Below are positions 1-9,170 of a stretch of DNA of 47,571 nt, one piece after another. The translations under genes were made by a program, and so were the position numbers. Every line of letters starts with the position of its first letter. Position 1 is the first letter of the stretch. The notes below the pieces were generated by a model, which did not search any database, was not told the DNA's origin, and saw only the letters and a program-made list of their open reading frames with translations. This DNA is from JAJDYQ01 sp942491945. Its GTDB lineage: Bacteria > Pseudomonadota > Gammaproteobacteria > JAJDYQ01. Where the stretch lies: contig CALODD010000058.1 in NCBI GenBank assembly GCA_942491945.1, forward strand, positions 1 through 47,571. The letters run 5' to 3'.

Positions 1-1431
1 GGCAATTAGACTGTTTTTCCCTGTAAATTCGATGGCATGATCTGCAGCAGTAGCATGTAACCAGACACCGTACTCAGCTGCCATATGATGGCTCATACCC
101 TGGGCCATCAAGCTCGCAATAATGCCTGAGAGAACGTCTCCCATGCCAGCAGTCGCCATACCCGAGTTTCCGGCTCGGCAAACGGCCGTATCCGCTTGAT
201 GCACCAGGGTACCGGCACCTTTCAGTACTGAAACACCAGCATAATGCTCATGCAGTTCATGAACAGCCTTGTAGCGATCAGCCATGATGTCCTGAGTTGA
301 GATACCCAGTAATCTGCCAGCCTCTGCAGGATGCGGCGTCAGCACCCAGTTTTCACATCGTGCAGGCTCCTGCGCTAGTAGATTGAGCGCATCGGCATCC
401 ACCACCATCGGCTTCCGGCTTTCTAATACACGTGATAATAAAGACTGCGCCCAGTCATCCTGCCCGAGGCCTGGGCCAATGACGACAACAGATGCACGAC
501 GTAACAATGGCGCTAGTTCCGTAGCAGTTGATATGCCATGTACCATAAGTTCAGGACGCGAACTCACTACGGCCGCAACATGTTCGGGTCGAGTCGCAAC
601 ACTAACCAGCCCAGCGCCCGTTCGAAGTGCTGCTGTACCTGCCAGAATCGGTGCGCCGGCCATGCCATGGTTGCCACCAATCACCAGCACGTGCCCAAAT
701 TGACCTTTATGTGCAGCCTCAGAACGATGAGCCAGTGGCGCTGATGAATAGTCATCAGGCATTAAACGTAAAAGACTATCGATCTGCTCATAAACCACAT
801 TCGGAACCTGTAAATCATTAAAGACAAGATCACCGACATATTCCGGCGCACTTCCCGTCACCAGGCCACGCTTCTGACCAATAAAAGACACCGTCACATC
901 TGCTCTTATGGCCGCCCCCATCACACAGCCGCTATCCGCATGAATACCGGTGGGAATATCGACGGCAAGCACAGGGCAATCACAGACATTGGTACAGTCG
1001 ACAGCCGTCAACCAGGCATTTTTTAAATCACGCTCCAGCCCTGTACCTAACATTGCATCAACGACAACATCGGTATCTCGATGCATCCCGGAGACGAATG
1101 CTTCCATCTGTACGCCACTTTCGACAGCATCCTGCCATGCCTGCCGTGCATCGCCCCTGAGTTTTTCTGGATCAGCAAGATGATAGATGTGTGCAGACAA
1201 GCCATTCTGAGTTGCAAGTCGTGCAATCACATAACCATCTCCGGCATTGTTACCTGCACCACATAGTACCGTGAGAAATTTTGCTTCAGGCCAACGTGTC
1301 TTTAGTTCGTCATAGGCGGCCTGACCAGCACGACACATTAGCTCATAACCCGCAATGCCCGATTCAATTGCCAGACGGTCCAGCTCACGTACCTGTTCAG
1401 CGGTATATAGATTGTGACTACGTTGATTCAT
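1..1431 (-). CDS. nnr: Bifunctional NAD(P)HX epimerase / ADP-dependent NAD(P)HX dehydratase, 3' end outside window
   Basis: Repairs hydrated NAD(P)H: the N-terminal YjeF_N domain epimerises R-NAD(P)HX, and the C-terminal ribokinase-like domain dehydrates S-NAD(P)HX using ADP. I translated the minus strand from the ATG at 1431; 477 codons are open to the window edge. The E. coli protein is about 515 residues, so roughly the last 40 are missing. Visible motifs include GAGNNAGDGYVIAR in the epimerase half, and in the dehydratase half VIGGNHGMAGAP, DADALNLL, LTPHPAEAGRLLG, KGAGTLV and NSGMATAGMGDVLSG. The gene diverges from queG with only 28 bp between the two start codons, the same neighbour as in E. 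coli (yjeF/queG). tsaE would be expected just beyond position 1. Its transcript may be leaderless (see the promoter entry). Confidence 0.95.
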   Translation of the reverse strand, partial: MNQRSHNLYTAEQVRELDRLAIESGIAGYELMCRAGQAAYDELKTRWPEAKFLTVLCGAGNNAGDGYVIARLATQNGLSAHIYHLADPEKLRGDARQAWQDAVESGVQMEAFVSGMHRDTDVVVDAMLGTGLERDLKNAWLTAVDCTNVCDCPVLAVDIPTGIHADSGCVMGAAIRADVTVSFIGQKRGLVTGSAPEYVGDLVFNDLQVPNVVYEQIDSLLRLMPDDYSSAPLAHRSEAAHKGQFGHVLVIGGNHGMAGAPILAGTAALRTGAGLVSVATRPEHVAAVVSSRPELMVHGISTATELAPLLRRASVVVIGPGLGQDDWAQSLLSRVLESRKPMVVDADALNLLAQEPARCENWVLTPHPAEAGRLLGISTQDIMADRYKAVHELHEHYAGVSVLKGAGTLVHQADTAVCRAGNSGMATAGMGDVLSGIIASLMAQGMSHHMAAEYGVWLHATAADHAIEFTGKNSLIA

Positions 1432-1460
1432 AGTCGCATTATACCGGTACAATGCGCTAA
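1431..1460. promoter_or_regulatory. Symmetric divergent promoter shared by nnr and queG
   Basis: Minus strand: TATAAT (1443-1438), six bases, then the nnr ATG at 1431. Plus strand: TACAAT (1448-1453), six bases, then the queG ATG at 1460. The two -10 boxes face outward from a CCGG centre (1444-1447), and the whole spacer is nearly an inverted repeat. Transcription normally begins 6-8 bases after a -10, so both start codons would lie at or next to the +1 and both mRNAs would be leaderless. No convincing -35 box is seen on either side, although TTGATT at 1423-1428 lies 19 bases from the plus -10. The boxes are seen directly; start sites are inferred. Confidence 0.6.
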
Positions 1461-2518
1461 TGAGCGTAGATAAACAGGACTGGCATAACTTAAGTCAACG
1501 CATTAAGGCCTATGGTCAGACGCTCGGCTTTCAACAAGTCGGCGTAACGGATACCGACTTAGGCGAAAGTGAAACCTACCTGATGCACTGGTTAGACGAT
1601 GGGAAGCATGGCGACATGGACTGGATGCAACTGCATGGCACCAAACGCACAAGACCTGCCGAACTCGTTGAAAAAACGATACGCATCATCAGCGCGCGCA
1701 TGGACTATCTACCACCCGATACACAGGACATGGAACAGGTCCTGCAACAGACGGACAAAGCCTATGTCTCACGCTATGCATTAGGCCGCGACTACCACAA
1801 ACTCATTCGTAACCGTCTACAGAAGCTTGCGACTTACATCGAACAGGAAATTGGTGAATTTGGATATCGTGTGTTCGTCGACAGCGCCCCGGTAATGGAA
1901 AAACCACTAGCCGAAAAAGCCGGTCTGGGCTGGGTTGGCAAGCATACCAACCTGTTAAACAAGAAAGCCGGTTCATGGTTCTTTCTCGGTGAAATCTATA
2001 CCGACCTGCCCTTACCAATAGACCCGGCAGAAGTAAAACACTGTGGCGACTGTCAGGCCTGTATAGATGTATGTCCTACTAAGGCAATAACCGCACCGTA
2101 TGAGCTTGATGCCCGTCTGTGTATTTCCTATCTGACGATTGAGCATAAAGGCCCCATCCCTGTCGAACTACGACCTCTCATCGGTAATCGTATTTACGGC
2201 TGTGATGATTGCCAGATTTTTTGTCCATGGAACCGCTTTGCCGACTTTACCGGTGAAACAGACTTTCGCCCACGTCATAAGCTTGATGATATTTCGTTAC
2301 TCGAATTATTCGAATGGGATGAAGAAGCGTTTCTTAAGAACACAGAAGGTTCAGCAATACGACGTATAGGTCATGAACGATGGCAACGAAATATTGCTGT
2401 CGCACTCGGTAACGTTGAGAACGAAAAGAATCTTGTAAAAGAAAGACTAAAAAACAAACACAACCAAAGTAGTGGGCTTGTTAAAGAACATATCGAGTGG
2501 GCAATTCAGAGACTATAG
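1460..2518 (+). CDS. queG: Epoxyqueuosine reductase QueG
   Basis: Catalyses the last step of queuosine synthesis, reducing epoxyqueuosine to queuosine in the anticodon loop of Tyr, His, Asn and Asp tRNAs, using cobalamin and two [4Fe-4S] clusters. The 352-residue product (E. coli 379) has a ferredoxin-like cluster motif CxxCxxCxxxCP at residues 195-205, a further Cys near 221, and the second motif CDDCxxxCPW at 248-255. The conserved acid in VDSAPVMEKPLAEKAG (Asp141) matches the proposed catalytic Asp. HEAT-like C-terminal repeats are short here (GHERWQRNIAVALGN). It diverges from nnr and converges on the diguanylate cyclase gene 29 bp downstream. No Shine-Dalgarno sequence precedes the ATG, which fits a leaderless mRNA. 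Confidence 0.96.
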   Translation: MSVDKQDWHNLSQRIKAYGQTLGFQQVGVTDTDLGESETYLMHWLDDGKHGDMDWMQLHGTKRTRPAELVEKTIRIISARMDYLPPDTQDMEQVLQQTDKAYVSRYALGRDYHKLIRNRLQKLATYIEQEIGEFGYRVFVDSAPVMEKPLAEKAGLGWVGKHTNLLNKKAGSWFFLGEIYTDLPLPIDPAEVKHCGDCQACIDVCPTKAITAPYELDARLCISYLTIEHKGPIPVELRPLIGNRIYGCDDCQIFCPWNRFADFTGETDFRPRHKLDDISLLELFEWDEEAFLKNTEGSAIRRIGHERWQRNIAVALGNVENEKNLVKERLKNKHNQSSGLVKEHIEWAIQRL

Positions 2519-2547
2519 ATTTTCTACTTTAGTTTTAAGGCTCACTA

Positions 2548-3804
2548 TCAACTAACTTCCTGTTTTTGCTCATTCTGCTCGTTCTCAGCAATACTTAAAT
2601 CTGGCACTGGAAAGCTGTAACGACCACGACCTTGTCTTTTTGCCTGGTACATTGCTCTATCAGCAGTACTAATCGCATTGACGATGCTGTCGGAATGAAT
2701 TGGCACAGTAGCAATACCAATACTAATACCGAGCATGAAAAGCTGTCCATGATGTTTAATCGGCTGTTCAAAAGCAGAAATAATCTTCGTAGCCAGCTTT
2801 ATTGATATGTAACGTTGAGTAACATGAGGTAGCACAGCAACAAACTCGTCACCTCCTACACGTGCAACAATATCTTCTTTTCGTAAACAGTGTTTAATGC
2901 GTTCTGAAGCTTTTGCTAGAACCTTATCTCCGACATCATGCCCGAACTGATCATTGACGTCTTTGAACTTGTCAAGGTCAAGATATAACACAGTACATGA
3001 GGTCAATGGCGACGATTGATTTTGTAAATCTTCTAGTGCCCCAGTGAAACCTTTCCGATTAAATAATCCAGTTAACTCATCACGCCAGGCGTCATGTTGC
3101 CAGATACCCATGCTTGCTTTGATCGCATTAGCCGTTCTCCGGCTATAACGATACAAAAGATATCCTGCCATCATACTTAGCAACACACTAAGAGTAACAA
3201 ACACAATGATCCAATAAAGTGTTTGATTGTAGTTCTCCTGGGCCTGAATTCGCGCTCCATGCTCATATTTCGATTGCAGATCTCTCAGACGCTGAAATGT
3301 TTCATTACCATCTGTATGGAGTTGCTTAACGCTCTGGATAAAAAACTGGCGAGCCTGATCCTGTTCACCATTTTTCGCCATATCAGCAATGACATCATGC
3401 GCTTCTGATGCGGCTGTAATAATCTTATCTTGCTTCTGCATTACGGCTATTTCTTCTGCAGTCACAAGCAATTCACGAGTCGCGTTCCGCCCTTTTCCAA
3501 CCTGATACCCTGAGCCAAGGAATTGTAGATATACATCATCAAGCTCAAAGGGGTCACTTTCTATCAATAAAAGTTGAACATCATCGGTGCGCTGAAGTGC
3601 TGCTAATTGAGTTTGAGTAATCACATTAGTTTTATGCCGATGCTCAGATAATGTTTTCTCCAAGGCTACATGAGATGAATACAGATGAGATACCGCAAGA
3701 ATAATGATCACCGTCAGGAACAATACACTTAGAGCATAGGAAGCGATCAATGCAAATTGTAGTCGCCCTATTGATTTAGATTGCTCTGGTTGCTTATTCG
3801 CCAT
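2548..3804 (-). CDS. Membrane-anchored diguanylate cyclase (GGDEF)
   Basis: Makes cyclic di-GMP from two GTP. The 418-residue product has a transmembrane segment at about residues 16-40, a periplasmic helical sensor region to about 195, a second membrane segment at about 196-222, and a cytoplasmic GGDEF domain from about 240. The catalytic motif is RVGGDEFVAVLPH. An inhibitory-site RxxD (RKED) sits five residues before GGDEF, so product feedback is likely. There is no EAL domain. The periplasmic part resembles four-helix-bundle sensor domains but its ligand cannot be told. It stands alone: queG converges from the left, and pgi on the same strand ends 195 bp upstream behind a hairpin. Confidence 0.9.
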   Translation of the reverse strand: MANKQPEQSKSIGRLQFALIASYALSVLFLTVIIILAVSHLYSSHVALEKTLSEHRHKTNVITQTQLAALQRTDDVQLLLIESDPFELDDVYLQFLGSGYQVGKGRNATRELLVTAEEIAVMQKQDKIITAASEAHDVIADMAKNGEQDQARQFFIQSVKQLHTDGNETFQRLRDLQSKYEHGARIQAQENYNQTLYWIIVFVTLSVLLSMMAGYLLYRYSRRTANAIKASMGIWQHDAWRDELTGLFNRKGFTGALEDLQNQSSPLTSCTVLYLDLDKFKDVNDQFGHDVGDKVLAKASERIKHCLRKEDIVARVGGDEFVAVLPHVTQRYISIKLATKIISAFEQPIKHHGQLFMLGISIGIATVPIHSDSIVNAISTADRAMYQAKRQGRGRYSFPVPDLSIAENEQNEQKQEVS

Positions 3805-3945
3805 TTATTACGGTAACGATAGAACTGAAAATACTATTGGGTAAATCGTATAGTATCTCTAAATCTATAGCCAGTAATTAATAAAAGTGAAACCGGGGCC
3901 TGATAATTGTGAAGAGAACAATAACTGCAGATAAAGCTGATATAT

Positions 3946-3991
3946 CAATGCCTTAACGTAGATTCATGATCGTCTACGCATACAGGCATTG
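3946..3991 (-). terminator. Two-part hairpin downstream of pgi
   Basis: Outer arms CAATGCCT (3946-3953) and AGGCATTG (3984-3991) pair perfectly. Inner arms CGTAGA (3957-3962) and TCTACG (3973-3978) also pair perfectly. It lies 9 bp past the pgi stop. No T-run follows on the minus strand, so it may stabilise the 3' end or act as a weak or Rho-assisted terminator; it could also be a protein-binding site upstream of the diguanylate cyclase gene. Confidence 0.5.
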
Positions 3992-3999
3992 TTAATCTA

Positions 4000-5640
4000 T
4001 CAATTCGCTGTATGAGTTTTATAGTAACGAATTAACCCCTGTGTAGAACAATCATGCTCCGAAGAAACGTCACCACCCAGCAACTCTGGCAAGATATTCT
4101 TTGCCAGGACTTTACCTAGCTCAACACCCCACTGATCAAAGGAATTAATCCCCCAGATCACGCCTTGTACGAATACTTTGTGTTCGTAACAGGCTAGCAA
4201 AGCACCCAGTACTTTCGCGTTTAGCTCCGGAAAGACGATCGTATTGGTTGGTCGATTACCTTCAAATTGTTTATGTGCAACTAACTCTTCGACTTGCTCA
4301 TTGCTGTACCCCTGCTCTGTCATTTCGGTACGCACTTCACTTGCTGTTTTACCTTTCATCAAGGCTTCGGTCTGAGCAAAGAAGTGAGTTAATAAAATTG
4401 TGTGATGTTCACCGATTTGATGCGGTGAGCGCATGGGTGCAATAAAGTCTGCAGGAATAAGATGAGTACCCTGATGTATGAGCTGGTAAAACGCATGCTG
4501 CCCGTTTGTACCTGACTGTCCCCAGATGACGGGCGCCGTGTCGTAACTCACCATATTGCCATTACGCGTCATGCGCTTACCATTACTTTCCATCTCCAGC
4601 TGTTGCAGATGTCCTGGTAATCGCGTTAAGTGTTTATCATACGGCAATACCGCTTGTGCATCGCTATCAAAGAAATCGATATACCAGATTCCCAGTAATG
4701 CCATGATAACCGGCATATTATTTTCCAGTGGTGCTTCCCGAAAATGACAATCCATTTCATAGGCGCCTTCCAGCAAGGCTTCAAATTGATCCATGCCTGC
4801 ATAGAGCACGATAGGCAGACCAATAGCAGACCAAAGTGAATAACGGCCACCGACCCAGTCCCAGATTTTAAAGATACGATCATGACGGATGCCAAAAGCT
4901 TTCGCCTGTGCTTCATCAGATGTCACTGCAACGAAGTGATCAATCCAGGCATCATCATCACCCTGCGCAGTATTCACCCACTGGCGCAAGGTCTCCGCAT
5001 TCGTCATGGTTTCCTGAGTTGTAAGGGTCTTAGATGACACAATGAATAATGTTGTTTCAGGATCGAGGCCTTTTAAACCATCACTCACTTCCTTGCCATC
5101 GACATCGGAAATAAAGTGAACATTCAGACCTGTTTTAACGTGTGGCTTGAGCGCATCACAGACGACCGCGGCCCCCAGAAATGAGCCGCCGATACCGATA
5201 TTCACCACATCGGTAAATACCTTGTCGGTATGTCCGGTAATTTCGCCGTAGAAGATGGCGTTAGAAAACTCTCGCATCTGTTCCAGCATAGCGTTGATGT
5301 CTTGTTTAACATCGCGTCCATCGACCATGACTGGTGTATCAGTTCTGTCACGTAATGCAGTATGCAACGCTGGCCGTTGCTCTGTGTTGTTTATGGGTTG
5401 ACCTGCAAACAAAGATTCACGGTGCTCTTCCAGTGAACGATCACGTGCTAGCTGAAACAATAAATCCAGTGTCGCTTGCTGTACTCGGTTCTTCGAATAA
5501 TCAAAAAACAGGCCACAGGTTTCCAGACTATAAGACTCAAAGCGAGCCTTATCCTGCGCGAATAGATCGCGCATATGCACCTGTTGCATGGCTTCAAAAT
5601 GTTCCTGGAGTGATTGCCAGGTCGGCAAGTCTGTCAGCAT
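4000..5640 (-). CDS. pgi: Glucose-6-phosphate isomerase
   Basis: Interconverts glucose 6-phosphate and fructose 6-phosphate in glycolysis and gluconeogenesis (cytoplasm). The product has 546 residues, the usual bacterial length (E. coli 549). Family signatures visible are DVVNIGIGGSFLGAAVV, FIVSSKTLTTQETMTNA, the Glu/Arg-containing MESNGKRMTRNG and GQSGTNGQHAFYQLIHQGT. It is full length and undisturbed. It appears monocistronic: a 195-bp gap with a hairpin follows it, and a 256-bp gap separates its start from panD. A TATAAT lies 29 bases before the ATG. Confidence 0.97.
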   Translation of the reverse strand: MLTDLPTWQSLQEHFEAMQQVHMRDLFAQDKARFESYSLETCGLFFDYSKNRVQQATLDLLFQLARDRSLEEHRESLFAGQPINNTEQRPALHTALRDRTDTPVMVDGRDVKQDINAMLEQMREFSNAIFYGEITGHTDKVFTDVVNIGIGGSFLGAAVVCDALKPHVKTGLNVHFISDVDGKEVSDGLKGLDPETTLFIVSSKTLTTQETMTNAETLRQWVNTAQGDDDAWIDHFVAVTSDEAQAKAFGIRHDRIFKIWDWVGGRYSLWSAIGLPIVLYAGMDQFEALLEGAYEMDCHFREAPLENNMPVIMALLGIWYIDFFDSDAQAVLPYDKHLTRLPGHLQQLEMESNGKRMTRNGNMVSYDTAPVIWGQSGTNGQHAFYQLIHQGTHLIPADFIAPMRSPHQIGEHHTILLTHFFAQTEALMKGKTASEVRTEMTEQGYSNEQVEELVAHKQFEGNRPTNTIVFPELNAKVLGALLACYEHKVFVQGVIWGINSFDQWGVELGKVLAKNILPELLGGDVSSEHDCSTQGLIRYYKTHTAN

Positions 5641-5669
5641 GATTTAACCGATAAATACGACTGGTAGAG

Positions 5670-5675
5670 ATTATA
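5670..5675 (-). promoter_or_regulatory. Probable pgi -10 box
   Basis: Minus strand reads TATAAT at 5675-5670, 29 bases before the pgi ATG, giving a predicted leader of about 22 bases. The matching -35 region is AT-rich but has no clear TTGACA. The rest of the 5641-5896 gap holds only an AT-rich 7-2-7 palindrome, AAATACT/AGTATTT at 5774-5789. Confidence 0.45.
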
Positions 5676-5896
5676 CGGTCTCAACTTACTTAGCCGAAAT
5701 AATCTTTTCTACTTTTGAAGGTTCCAGGGGATTCAGTGAAACAAATCCATGAAGTTTTTAGAAATGGATATAAAAATACTCAAGTATTTCAAGCTTAGGC
5801 TTTTGCGATCAACACATGATAATGCGTAACATGATCTGCTCTAGTTCTTCGACCAGCCCCAGCCCGTATATGTAATGCTAATAGATGAAACCCTGA

Positions 5897-6295
5897 CTAG
5901 CCGTTAGACACCAGACTAGGTTTCTGTGCGGGAATATAATTACGTGTACCGGTTACTTCGTTATTCTCGTCGAAATAAACCAGTGTTGGTTTGAAGCTAT
6001 CGGCTTCATCTTCGGTCATGCGTGTGTAGCTACAGATGATAACGCGATCACCTACGGATGCTTTATGCGCCGCAGCACCATTGACTGAAATGATCTTGGA
6101 ACCAGCTTCTGCCTGAATAGCATACGTAGTAAAACGCTCACCATTAGTCACATTATAGATATCGATCTGTTCATACTCGCGAATACCCGACATTTCGAGT
6201 AGATCTGCATCTATTGCACAGGAACCCTCATAATCCACACAGGCGTCAGTGACGCATGCGCGATGAAGTTTGGCTTTTAACATCGTAATTTGCAT
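5897..6295 (-). CDS. panD: Aspartate 1-decarboxylase precursor
   Basis: Makes beta-alanine from aspartate for pantothenate. It is a pyruvoyl enzyme made as an inactive chain that cleaves itself between Gly24 and Ser25. The motif YEGSCAID places Gly24-Ser25 at exactly the E. coli positions, which supports the start used here over the second Met at residue 5. The product has 132 residues (E. coli 126). The motifs WNVTNG-like (YNVTNGERF), TYAI and NGAAAH are present. It is the last gene of the pcnB-folK-dNK-panBCD operon, 39 bp after panC. Confidence 0.96.
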   Translation of the reverse strand: MQITMLKAKLHRACVTDACVDYEGSCAIDADLLEMSGIREYEQIDIYNVTNGERFTTYAIQAEAGSKIISVNGAAAHKASVGDRVIICSYTRMTEDEADSFKPTLVYFDENNEVTGTRNYIPAQKPSLVSNG

Positions 6296-6334
6296 AAGAG
6301 ATACAGCTTACAACTCAATATTTACGCAATCTAA

Positions 6335-7183
6335 CTAATCCAGATCAAACGGTATGTTATCAATCAAACGCGTTGCCCCTAGTCGCGCTGCGACTAAAAG
6401 AACCAGCGACTTATCACCCTCATCAGGTAATTCCAGATCGCTTTGCCGTCTGATTTCGACATACTCTGGCTCGAACCCGAATGATATTAAATGCTTATTA
6501 AGATCACTATTAATTTTTTTAAAGCTAGCCACTGATAATTTTGCAGACTCCACCGCAGATCGCATTCCTTGCTGTAAATTTGGCGCTATTTTCCTTTCAG
6601 AATCAGATAGATACTGATTTCTTGAGCTCATTGCCAAACCGTTAGATTCACGAAATGTCGCCAGGCCTTCAATCTGAATCGGGACGGCTAAATCGTCAAT
6701 CATGCGGCGAATCAGCGTAATTTGCTGGAAATCCTTCTCTCCAAAGACCGCAGTATCGGGCTGCACAATATTAAACAGGCGTGTCACAACGGTCGCAACG
6801 CCGTCAAAATGACCGGGACGCCCTGCTCCGCATAGAATTTCAGAGATACCCGGAACACTCACCTGAGTTGGATGTGGATTATTGCCATAGATTTCTTCTA
6901 CCGACGGTAGGAACAGCAAGTCCGTCTGGTGCTCGGTAAGCTTTTGAGCATCAGATTCTTCTGTACGGGGATATCGATCGAAATCCTCATTCGGACCAAA
7001 TTGAGTCGGGTTTACAAAAATACTGACGACAACTCTATCCGCGAGCTCACGAGCCCGGTCAACTAATGCCAGGTGTCCGTCATGCAGATTGCCCATAGTT
7101 GGCACGAAGCCAATACGTTCACCACTGCGTTTCCACTGGCGTACAGTTTCACGCAGTTCATTAACTGTTTTAACGGTGTACAA
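6335..7183 (-). CDS. panC: Pantothenate synthetase
   Basis: Condenses pantoate and beta-alanine with ATP to pantothenate, through a pantoyl-adenylate. The 282-residue product (E. coli 283) has the nucleotidyltransferase HIGH-like motif in PTMGNLHDGHLALV, FVNPTQFGPNEDFDRYPR, GRPGHFDGVATVV, VFGEKDFQQ and the KMSKS-like loop AMSSRNQYL. It sits between panB (12 bp upstream) and panD, so all three genes of the vitamin B5 branch are transcribed together and their products feed one another directly. Confidence 0.97.
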   Translation of the reverse strand: MYTVKTVNELRETVRQWKRSGERIGFVPTMGNLHDGHLALVDRARELADRVVVSIFVNPTQFGPNEDFDRYPRTEESDAQKLTEHQTDLLFLPSVEEIYGNNPHPTQVSVPGISEILCGAGRPGHFDGVATVVTRLFNIVQPDTAVFGEKDFQQITLIRRMIDDLAVPIQIEGLATFRESNGLAMSSRNQYLSDSERKIAPNLQQGMRSAVESAKLSVASFKKINSDLNKHLISFGFEPEYVEIRRQSDLELPDEGDKSLVLLVAARLGATRLIDNIPFDLD

Positions 7184-7195
7184 GGTGAAGTCCGA

Positions 7196-8011
7196 TCAGG
7201 AAAAACAGTGTTCGGATGCCGGAAATACGCCGCTTTTAACGGCTTCAACATAGGCTTTAGCCGCCTGCGATGGATGCTGACGCTGGTCAGAAAAGTCTCG
7301 AACAAATTTAGGGACATGCCCGGATGTCAGTCCAAGGGCATCCTGTAGAACCAGTATCTGGCCGTCGGTATCAGCACCTGCGCCGATACCAATGACTGGA
7401 ATATCGACTGATTGGGTGATCTGTTTCGCCAGCTGTGCGGGAACACATTCAAGTAACAACATATCTGCGCCCGCATCGGCGAGGAACTGTGAATCTTTCA
7501 TCATTTTCTCAGCCGCACTCTGTTCTCTACCCTGTACGCGATAACCACCAATCTTATGCACTGCCTGAGGTTGTAAACCGAGATGTGCGCAGACAGGAAT
7601 ACCATGTTTGCTCAATTCCGGCACGATATCGAGCTGAGTACCACTGCCCTCAAGCTTGACCATTTGCGCACCACCTTCCTGCATCAATCGTGCAGCATTC
7701 ATCGCGGCCTGCTCAGGGTTGCTGTAACTCATAAATGGCATATCGCCAATGATTAAACTAGTGCTACTGGCATTAGAGACACAACGCAGATGATAAACCA
7801 TGTCATCGATTGTCACCGGTAGTGTACTGTCATGCCCTTGTACGACCATGCCTAATGAGTCGCCAACCAGAATCACATCAACACCAGCTGCTTCGACCAA
7901 TGATGTCATGGTGGCATCATATGCGGTGATACAGGCTATTTTCTCGCCCTGCTGTTTGGCTTTGTGCAGGTCGAGTAATGTTTTACGCCTTATTTCTGTT
8001 TGTACACTCAT
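7196..8011 (-). CDS. panB: 3-methyl-2-oxobutanoate hydroxymethyltransferase
   Basis: First committed step of pantothenate synthesis: transfers a hydroxymethyl group from methylene-tetrahydrofolate to 2-oxoisovalerate, giving ketopantoate. The product has 271 residues (E. coli 264). Visible motifs are ITAYDATM, VGDSLGMVVQGHDSTLPVT, the metal and substrate residues in VKLEG, ICAHLGLQPQ-type sequence (VCAHLGLQPQ) and ECVPAQLA-x-VIGIGAG. No panE is present, so ketopantoate reductase must come from elsewhere. Its folate-dependent reaction makes the linkage to folK in the same operon sensible. Confidence 0.97.
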   Translation of the reverse strand: MSVQTEIRRKTLLDLHKAKQQGEKIACITAYDATMTSLVEAAGVDVILVGDSLGMVVQGHDSTLPVTIDDMVYHLRCVSNASSTSLIIGDMPFMSYSNPEQAAMNAARLMQEGGAQMVKLEGSGTQLDIVPELSKHGIPVCAHLGLQPQAVHKIGGYRVQGREQSAAEKMMKDSQFLADAGADMLLLECVPAQLAKQITQSVDIPVIGIGAGADTDGQILVLQDALGLTSGHVPKFVRDFSDQRQHPSQAAKAYVEAVKSGVFPASEHCFS

Positions 8012-8040
8012 ATTCTATATACCTGGGTATTCCCGGCGTA

Positions 8041-8676
8041 TTACATTCCTGGATTAAAGAAATGACGCCCGTGCTTTACTGATTTAATTTCCTCAACCAG
8101 TAAATCATAGTCCTTGTCGTTATTCACCCAATCGATATGCTGTGCATTCACGATTAATAACGGTGCTGCATTGTAATTATAAAACAACTTCATATAGGCA
8201 TCGGATAGCTTTTTTAAATACTCTGCACCCATCGACTGCTCATACCCGATGCCACGATTCGAGATACGCCGCTGCAGAACCTCAACCGGTGCCTGTAAAT
8301 AAATCACCAAATCAGGTTTTGGCGCATCAATGGTCAGATTGTCGTATACCTTTTGATAAAGCTCTAGCTCGTGTGCGCTCAATGTCAGCTCAGCAAACAG
8401 TGGATCTTTCTCGATAATGAAATCAGCAATACGTACCGTTTGAAATAAATCCGTCTGACGTAAATCCTGAATCTGTTGCGCGCGCTGGAATAGAAAAAAT
8501 AACTGTGCCGGTAATGCACCGTGCTTAGGATCATCGTAAAAGCGTTCCAGAAACGGATTTTCATCCGCGCCTTCAAGCAACAGTTCACTGCCAAAGGTTC
8601 CCGACAGGCGACGTGCAAGTGACGTCTTACCCACGCCGATAGGCCCTTCAATAGCGATATAATCAGGCAGACTCAT
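8041..8676 (-). CDS. Deoxynucleoside kinase family protein
   Basis: Phosphorylates deoxynucleosides (deoxyadenosine/deoxyguanosine kinase family) for dNTP salvage. The 211-residue product opens with a P-loop, EGPIGVGKTSLARRL (residues 9-23), and has the family motifs FLERFYDD, FLFQRAQQ, DFIIEKDPLFAELTL and the arginine-rich lid (VLQRRISNRG). Substrate preference cannot be read from sequence. Its start overlaps the folK stop by 14 bp, indicating translational coupling. This folK-dNK-panB arrangement is, as far as I recall, common in gammaproteobacteria; the kinase is absent from the corresponding E. coli locus. Confidence 0.88.
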   Translation of the reverse strand: MSLPDYIAIEGPIGVGKTSLARRLSGTFGSELLLEGADENPFLERFYDDPKHGALPAQLFFLFQRAQQIQDLRQTDLFQTVRIADFIIEKDPLFAELTLSAHELELYQKVYDNLTIDAPKPDLVIYLQAPVEVLQRRISNRGIGYEQSMGAEYLKKLSDAYMKLFYNYNAAPLLIVNAQHIDWVNNDKDYDLLVEEIKSVKHGRHFFNPGM

Positions 8677-9157
8677 TAAATTTTTCTACAGTTAAATCTT
8701 CGCTCGTTTTAAGTAAGGCGCTAATTCGATCTTTACCTGGTATATCCATATCCCCAGCAAGTTCATATAAAGGCTCTAAGACAAAACGACGCTCGTGCAT
8801 ATGAGGATGGGGAACGACTAAACGCTCTTCGTGAATACGCTCATCAGCATATAACAGGATATCAAGATCCAGTGTCCGAGGGCCCCATTGCTCTTTACCT
8901 CGTTGCCGATGATGAATTTGTTCTATCGACTGCAATGCATCTAATAACTCTATTGCTGATAAGTCGGTCTGCAAACCAGCCACAGCATTCAGATAGTCAG
9001 GTTGGTCCTGAGGTCCAAGTGGCTGGGTTTTATAGAATGATGAAACCTTAATGTCATCATCACTGCTCAGCGTTTTCATTTGCTCAATTGCAGCATGGAG
9101 GATTTGTCTGGAGTCACCCAGATTACTTCCCATGCTGATATACGTCTGAACACTCAT
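8663..9157 (-). CDS. folK: 6-hydroxymethyl-7,8-dihydropterin pyrophosphokinase
   Basis: Transfers pyrophosphate from ATP to hydroxymethyl-dihydropterin in folate synthesis. The 164-residue product starts SVQTYISMGSNLGDS after the ATG at 9157. A longer frame to 9238 exists, but those extra 27 codons are encoded by repeat copy A and are unlike any FolK. Motifs seen are SNLGD, YKTQPLGPQDQPDYLNAV, the catalytic GPRTLDLDILLYAD and VVPHPHMHERRFVLEPL. It follows pcnB after the repeat and overlaps the kinase gene downstream. Confidence 0.95.
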   Translation of the reverse strand: MSVQTYISMGSNLGDSRQILHAAIEQMKTLSSDDDIKVSSFYKTQPLGPQDQPDYLNAVAGLQTDLSAIELLDALQSIEQIHHRQRGKEQWGPRTLDLDILLYADERIHEERLVVPHPHMHERRFVLEPLYELAGDMDIPGKDRISALLKTSEDLTVEKFNESA

Positions 9158-9170
9158 ATTAAAATCAGGT

